From the NCBI GenBank assembly GCA_029860345.1, contig JAOUBJ010000001.1, positions 321,089-385,088 of the forward strand: a stretch of 64,000 bases of DNA. The letters run 5' to 3'. Position numbers and translations under genes: made by a program. Position 1 is the first letter of the stretch, and every line of letters starts with the position of its first letter. This document shows, one piece after another, positions 60,717-64,000 of the stretch. The notes beneath the pieces are model-generated. The model ran no database searches. It was not told the origin of the DNA and saw only the letters and a program-made list of their open reading frames with translations. This DNA comes from Candidatus Zixiibacteriota bacterium. Its GTDB lineage: Bacteria > Zixibacteria > MSB-5A5 > GN15 > FEB-12.

Positions 60717-61634
60717 TTACCTGAACACGCCCGCTTTTTCCAGATACCTATCCAGCCAGTCGGTGTCCTCGGATTCGTGCCACAGCGAACCTTCATAACC
60801 GCGCTCTTTGGCAATCGCAGCCACCCGCCCCTGGTTGTTGAGCAAAACGTCCGGGAGTTCATCGGCTATGGGATCGGTGTAGGCCTCGGTAGGCGAGATG
60901 ATAGTCCAACCCTCGGCGCGGATGCGCGCGATCAGTGCATCTATGAACAGGGCAGCCACGTCGTTCTCGTGAAGCAGCAAGACATGCTTCGGAGAGCAAC
61001 CCAACGTGCGCACAGCGATACTGTCATAGAATAGTATGCCCGACCAGAGAATGTCGACATACGCAACTTTGAGTTTTTCAAAATCAACCGCGCGATCATC
61101 TTTCAGCGCCGTTTGAAACGCTTTATCGATATACCAGTCGTAGTTGTCGACGGTCACGTAGCCATTGATGTAGCCGTGTTGCGCCAGGAGTTCACGCACA
61201 CTGTCGCGCTCCGGCCGCGTGCGTCCTTCATGCAGATAGGGATACCGAAACCAATCGACCCGGGACGTGAACGATGTGAGCTCCTGGTGCGCGCGCGTGA
61301 TGTTGGTGCCGAACCGCTTGGCGCCGACTTTGTCCAGATCGGGATGGTTGTGGGTATGATTGGCCAGAAGATGTCCGGCCTCAGCGTACAACTCCAGCCG
61401 CGCCCGCCCTGAATGACCGTCGAGCCGATTGGTGACACAATAGAAGACGACTTGTTCGATATCCAGGCTGTCGAGTTTTGCAATCAGTGTGCGAGTGCGC
61501 TCCATACCGGTCAGGTAGCCACGCCCGCTCATGGGAGCATCGTCGAAACTGAGCGCGATTTCACCGGCGGCGCAATACCCAGCGACTGCCAGCGATAACA
61601 ATGTCGTTGTCAAGAGAACCATTATCTTGTTCAT
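60717..61634 (-). CDS. Secreted polysaccharide deacetylase (NodB domain)
   Basis: The start is ATG 61634, which gives a signal peptide (MVLLTTTLLSLAVAGYCAAG); the frame is open further upstream but that part is not signal-like. The 305-residue product has the NodB motifs EIALSFDDAPMSG (catalytic Asp-Asp), LLANHTHNHPDLDK (the HxxxH metal site) and FRYPYLHEGRT. The C-terminus has VLLLHENDVAALFIDAL. Such enzymes de-N-acetylate peptidoglycan, chitin-like or capsule sugars outside the cytoplasm. It is a single gene, divergent from the alcohol dehydrogenase. Confidence 0.88.
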   Translation of the reverse strand: MNKIMVLLTTTLLSLAVAGYCAAGEIALSFDDAPMSGRGYLTGMERTRTLIAKLDSLDIEQVVFYCVTNRLDGHSGRARLELYAEAGHLLANHTHNHPDLDKVGAKRFGTNITRAHQELTSFTSRVDWFRYPYLHEGRTRPERDSVRELLAQHGYINGYVTVDNYDWYIDKAFQTALKDDRAVDFEKLKVAYVDILWSGILFYDSIAVRTLGCSPKHVLLLHENDVAALFIDALIARIRAEGWTIISPTEAYTDPIADELPDVLLNNQGRVAAIAKERGYEGSLWHESEDTDWLDRYLEKAGVFR

Positions 61635-61723
61635 TAACTCAGTATCTGTTGATGACCGTTGCGCATCAACCAAAACATGCCCGGTGATTCGAGAGGATTG
61701 TAGGAAACTGAAGGAGATTCGAT

Positions 61724-62878
61724 ATGCAAAACTTTGACTACCGAAACCCGGTCCGCATTCTGTTCGGGAAAGGACAGATCGCCAAACTGGCAAGCCTGGT
61801 CGACCGCTCACACAAGATCATGTTGATCTACGGCGGTGGCTCGATCAAAAAGAACGGTGTGTATGACCAGGTGACCAAAGCGCTCTCCAAAGTGGACTTG
61901 ATCGAATTCTCAGGAATCGAACCGAATCCGCAATACGACACCTGCATGAAAGCTGTGGATGCTATCAAGAATGAAAAGGTCGATTTCCTGCTTGCGGTCG
62001 GTGGTGGATCTGTGGTGGATGCCACCAAGTTCATTGCCGCGGCGGCTTGCTTCAAAGGCGCCGACCCATGGGCCATTCTCAGTCAGTGGAAACCGGTCAG
62101 AGAGGCGGTGCCTTTCGGTTCGGTGCTGACACTGCCCGGTACCGGGTCGGAGATGAACTCAGGCTCGGTGATATCGCGCGCCGAAACCGATCAGAAACTG
62201 TTCTTCAACTCACCGGCTGTCTACCCGCAGTTTTCTATTCTTGATCCCGAGACGACATTCAGCCTGCCGACAAGGCAAACAATCAACGGCATTATCGATG
62301 CCTATGTTCATGTCGCCGAGCAGTACCTGACATACCCGGTTAACTCTCCTCTGCAGGATCGATACTGCGAATCAGTCTTGCTGACTCTCATTGAAGAGGG
62401 GCCCAAAGTTCTGAGAGAGCCCAACGACTACGATGCCCGCGCCAATGTCATGTGGTGCGCCACTTGCGCACTAAACGGTTCGGTCGCTCCCGGTACCCCG
62501 AGCGATTGGGCGACGCATATAATCGGCCATGAGATCACCGCCCAGTACGGCCTGGACCATGCGCAAACATTGGCCCTGGTTCTGCCGGGAACTCTCCAGG
62601 TCCAAAGAGAGGCCAAGAAAGATAAGCTGTTGCAGTATGGCGCACGAGTGTTTGGCATCGACAGTGGTGCAGACGACGAACGTATCGACGCGACTATTAC
62701 TGCGACCGAAGAGTTCTTCCGTTCACTGGGTCAGATGACACGCCTGTCCGAGTATGAAATCGCCGACGAAGCTTGCGATATCATTGCCAGGCGGATGGGC
62801 GCCAAGCCGGTGAAGTTCGGCGAGCATCAGGATATCGGCCAGGACAAAACGCGGGAGATAATGAAGCTGAGGGTGTGA
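61724..62878 (+). CDS. Iron-containing alcohol dehydrogenase (YqhD/BdhA-like)
   Basis: The 384-residue NAD(P)H-dependent group III dehydrogenase starts with NFDYRNPVRILFGKGQIAKL, characteristic of the butanol dehydrogenase/YqhD branch. The cofactor motif is AVGGGSVVDATKFIAA. The metal-binding histidines sit in WATHIIGHEITAQYGLDHAQTLAL, split over two segments near residues 265-288. It probably reduces aldehydes to alcohols during fermentation or detoxification. The ATG has a GGAG site. It ends 38 bp before the tRNA-Sec gene, which points toward it. Confidence 0.92.
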   Translation: MQNFDYRNPVRILFGKGQIAKLASLVDRSHKIMLIYGGGSIKKNGVYDQVTKALSKVDLIEFSGIEPNPQYDTCMKAVDAIKNEKVDFLLAVGGGSVVDATKFIAAAACFKGADPWAILSQWKPVREAVPFGSVLTLPGTGSEMNSGSVISRAETDQKLFFNSPAVYPQFSILDPETTFSLPTRQTINGIIDAYVHVAEQYLTYPVNSPLQDRYCESVLLTLIEEGPKVLREPNDYDARANVMWCATCALNGSVAPGTPSDWATHIIGHEITAQYGLDHAQTLALVLPGTLQVQREAKKDKLLQYGARVFGIDSGADDERIDATITATEEFFRSLGQMTRLSEYEIADEACDIIARRMGAKPVKFGEHQDIGQDKTREIMKLRV

Positions 62879-62915
62879 GAAAAAGTGTACGTTCTTGGAA
62901 CCGCATGTACAAAAG

Positions 62916-63009
62916 CGGAAGGGGTGGGAATCGAACCCACCGGGGACAGCATAACTGCCCCCCACACGGCTTTGAAGGCCGGGACCGCCACCAGACGGCA
63001 TCCGCTTCC
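62916..63009 (-). tRNA. selC: tRNA-Sec (anticodon UCA)
   Basis: On the minus strand the 94-nt gene has the anticodon loop CTTCAAA (UCA reads UGA), identical to the E. coli selC loop. It has a 6-bp D-stem (GCCGTC/GGCGGT) with a 4-nt loop, a long variable arm (GGGG/CCCC with inner GCAG/GCTG), T-loop TTCGATT and discriminator G. All are hallmarks of selenocysteine tRNA. The acceptor arm is GGAAGCGG against CCCCTTCC with one C-C mismatch. The acceptor-plus-T helix appears to be 12 rather than 13 pairs. CCA is not encoded (CTT follows). SelA, SelB and SelD are not in the window. Confidence 0.93.
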
Positions 63010-63181
63010 GAAAACAATATAGGAAATCGGACAAGCGACGGCAAACTCAGAATTCACAGCTGTCAGGCGAGCCGACAAGTCGGTTTCTCGCGCTACGCGC
63101 GCCGTCACCCTATCTTTGGCTCGGCACAATAACCGCAAGTGCGTGTTTCAGTGATTGGCAGATTTAACCGACAAACAGGTT

Positions 63182-64000
63182 ATGGCAGTGAAAAAAGTAG
63201 CATTCCAGGGCGAACGAGGCGCCTTCTCCGAGCAGGCGGCCCGTCAGTTGGCCGGTAGTTCGGCGCGAGTTATCCCCTGCGATTCGTTCGACACTTTGTT
63301 TGACAGAGTCGAGTCCGGCAAGGCGACGGCCGGGGTTATTCCAATCGAGAATTCGTTGATTGGATCGATCCATCGCAACTACGATCTGCTGTTGGAGCGT
63401 GACCTTCATGTAATCGACGAGACCCAGGTGCGGGTGCTGCACTGTTTGATAGCTCCACCCGGAGTTACCGTGCGCAGGGTCAAAAAGGTTTTCTCCCACC
63501 CGGCGGCTCTGGATCAGTGCCGCAGGTTTTTCACCAAGCATCCGGGCCTGTCCGCTGAACCGTTCTACGACACGGCCGGTGCGGTCAAGATGCTCTCAGA
63601 GGAAACACCTCCCAATGCCGCCGCGATAGCCTCTCCCCTGGCCGCTGAAATCTACGGTATGAAAGTACTGCGCAAGTCGATCGAGGATGAAAAGTTCAAC
63701 TTCACCCGTTTCCTGTTGTTGTCAAAAAAGATGCGACCAGTGCGCGGTGTGGCCAAAACATCGGTGGTGTTCTCATTGAAGAACGAACCGGGAAATCTCT
63801 ACCGTGCCCTGTCGGTGTTCGCACTGCGTGATATCGATCTGCGTAAGATCGAGTCGCGCCCCTCCCGACGCAAGGCATGGCAGTATTACTTCTATGTCGA
63901 TTTCATTGGATCGCTGGACGAGGATCGGGTGAAGTATGCATTGGCCAATCTCGATGAGATCACGCATTTTGTCCGGATACTCGGCTGCTACCCGGCCCGC
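63182..64000 (+). CDS. pheA: Prephenate dehydratase with ACT domain (C-terminus cut by window end)
   Basis: The frame starts at ATG 63182 and is open to the last base (273 codons), so only the final residues are missing. It begins VAFQGERGAFSEQAA and has the PIENSLIGSIHRNYDLL segment, the catalytic FNFTRFLLL (TRF motif, about residue 178) and a C-terminal ACT domain with ESRPSRRKAWQYYFYVDF, where ESRP binds phenylalanine for feedback control. It makes phenylpyruvate from prephenate. There is no chorismate mutase domain at its N-terminus, so it is a monofunctional dehydratase. Confidence 0.94.
   Translation, partial: MAVKKVAFQGERGAFSEQAARQLAGSSARVIPCDSFDTLFDRVESGKATAGVIPIENSLIGSIHRNYDLLLERDLHVIDETQVRVLHCLIAPPGVTVRRVKKVFSHPAALDQCRRFFTKHPGLSAEPFYDTAGAVKMLSEETPPNAAAIASPLAAEIYGMKVLRKSIEDEKFNFTRFLLLSKKMRPVRGVAKTSVVFSLKNEPGNLYRALSVFALRDIDLRKIESRPSRRKAWQYYFYVDFIGSLDEDRVKYALANLDEITHFVRILGCYPAR

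Overview
The window looks like chromosomal DNA of a Gram-negative, probably uncultivated bacterium with mid-50s GC. TonB-dependent receptors, a FadL-type porin, many lipoboxes and two signal peptidases I show an outer membrane. A BshB1-like deacetylase, reverse transsulfuration, IPTL-CTERM proteins and dense palindromic intergenic repeats suggest an FCB-group lineage such as Zixibacteria. That placement is a low-confidence guess from gene content. The organism almost certainly uses selenocysteine: a tRNA-Sec gene (62916-63009) and a thioredoxin-like gene with an in-frame UGA at the first position of a CxxC motif (53413) both lie here.

Layout. 1-11.4 kb: end of a sigma-54 activator, a TonB-dependent receptor, a DinB-like protein, murQ, a lipoprotein, a membrane phosphoesterase, an H1-like/SWIB protein and asnS. 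11.4-16.5 kb: a TPP riboswitch in front of a second TonB-dependent receptor and an SSS-family symporter (predicted thiamine or precursor uptake), then greA. 17-22.2 kb: a periplasmic beta-propeller protein, two IPTL-CTERM surface proteins and a tiny zinc protein. 22.3-24.8 kb: a promoter, a leader with mutually exclusive pairings and a terminator, then a cystathionine beta-synthase/gamma-lyase pair. 25-30.7 kb: a methyltransferase, a Fic protein with a promoter that implies a leaderless mRNA, a BshB1-like deacetylase, an esterase-fold lipoprotein lacking its nucleophile, and a FadL porin.

31.3-36.6 kb is the most unusual part. A TPR/AAA+/Fis regulator is flanked by two small secreted-protein genes and two diverged copies of a structured RNA, each with its own sigma-70 promoter. 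Next to it are a cluster of strong hairpins, a sigma-54-like promoter and a two-gene operon for a Cys/Gly-rich bacteriocin-like precursor plus a small membrane protein. I infer a regulated peptide-signalling or bacteriocin locus. Function is not proven.

36.9-46.6 kb: a DUF1573 protein, tandem signal peptidases, rseP, dxr, a cyclophilin, and genes for surface sugar modification. 46.9-54.4 kb: a degenerate DRG/Obg-like GTPase, pyrE-acpS, a 6S-like RNA, a radical SAM protein, an FMN-binding protein, an RDD protein and the selenoprotein. 54.8-64 kb: envelope proteins, a 3-hydroxyacyl-CoA dehydrogenase/acetate kinase pair, a polysaccharide deacetylase, an iron alcohol dehydrogenase, selC and pheA (cut by the window end).

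Almost every gap longer than 300 bp is filled with short palindromic repeat families, including 20-bp palindromic tandem arrays at three loci.
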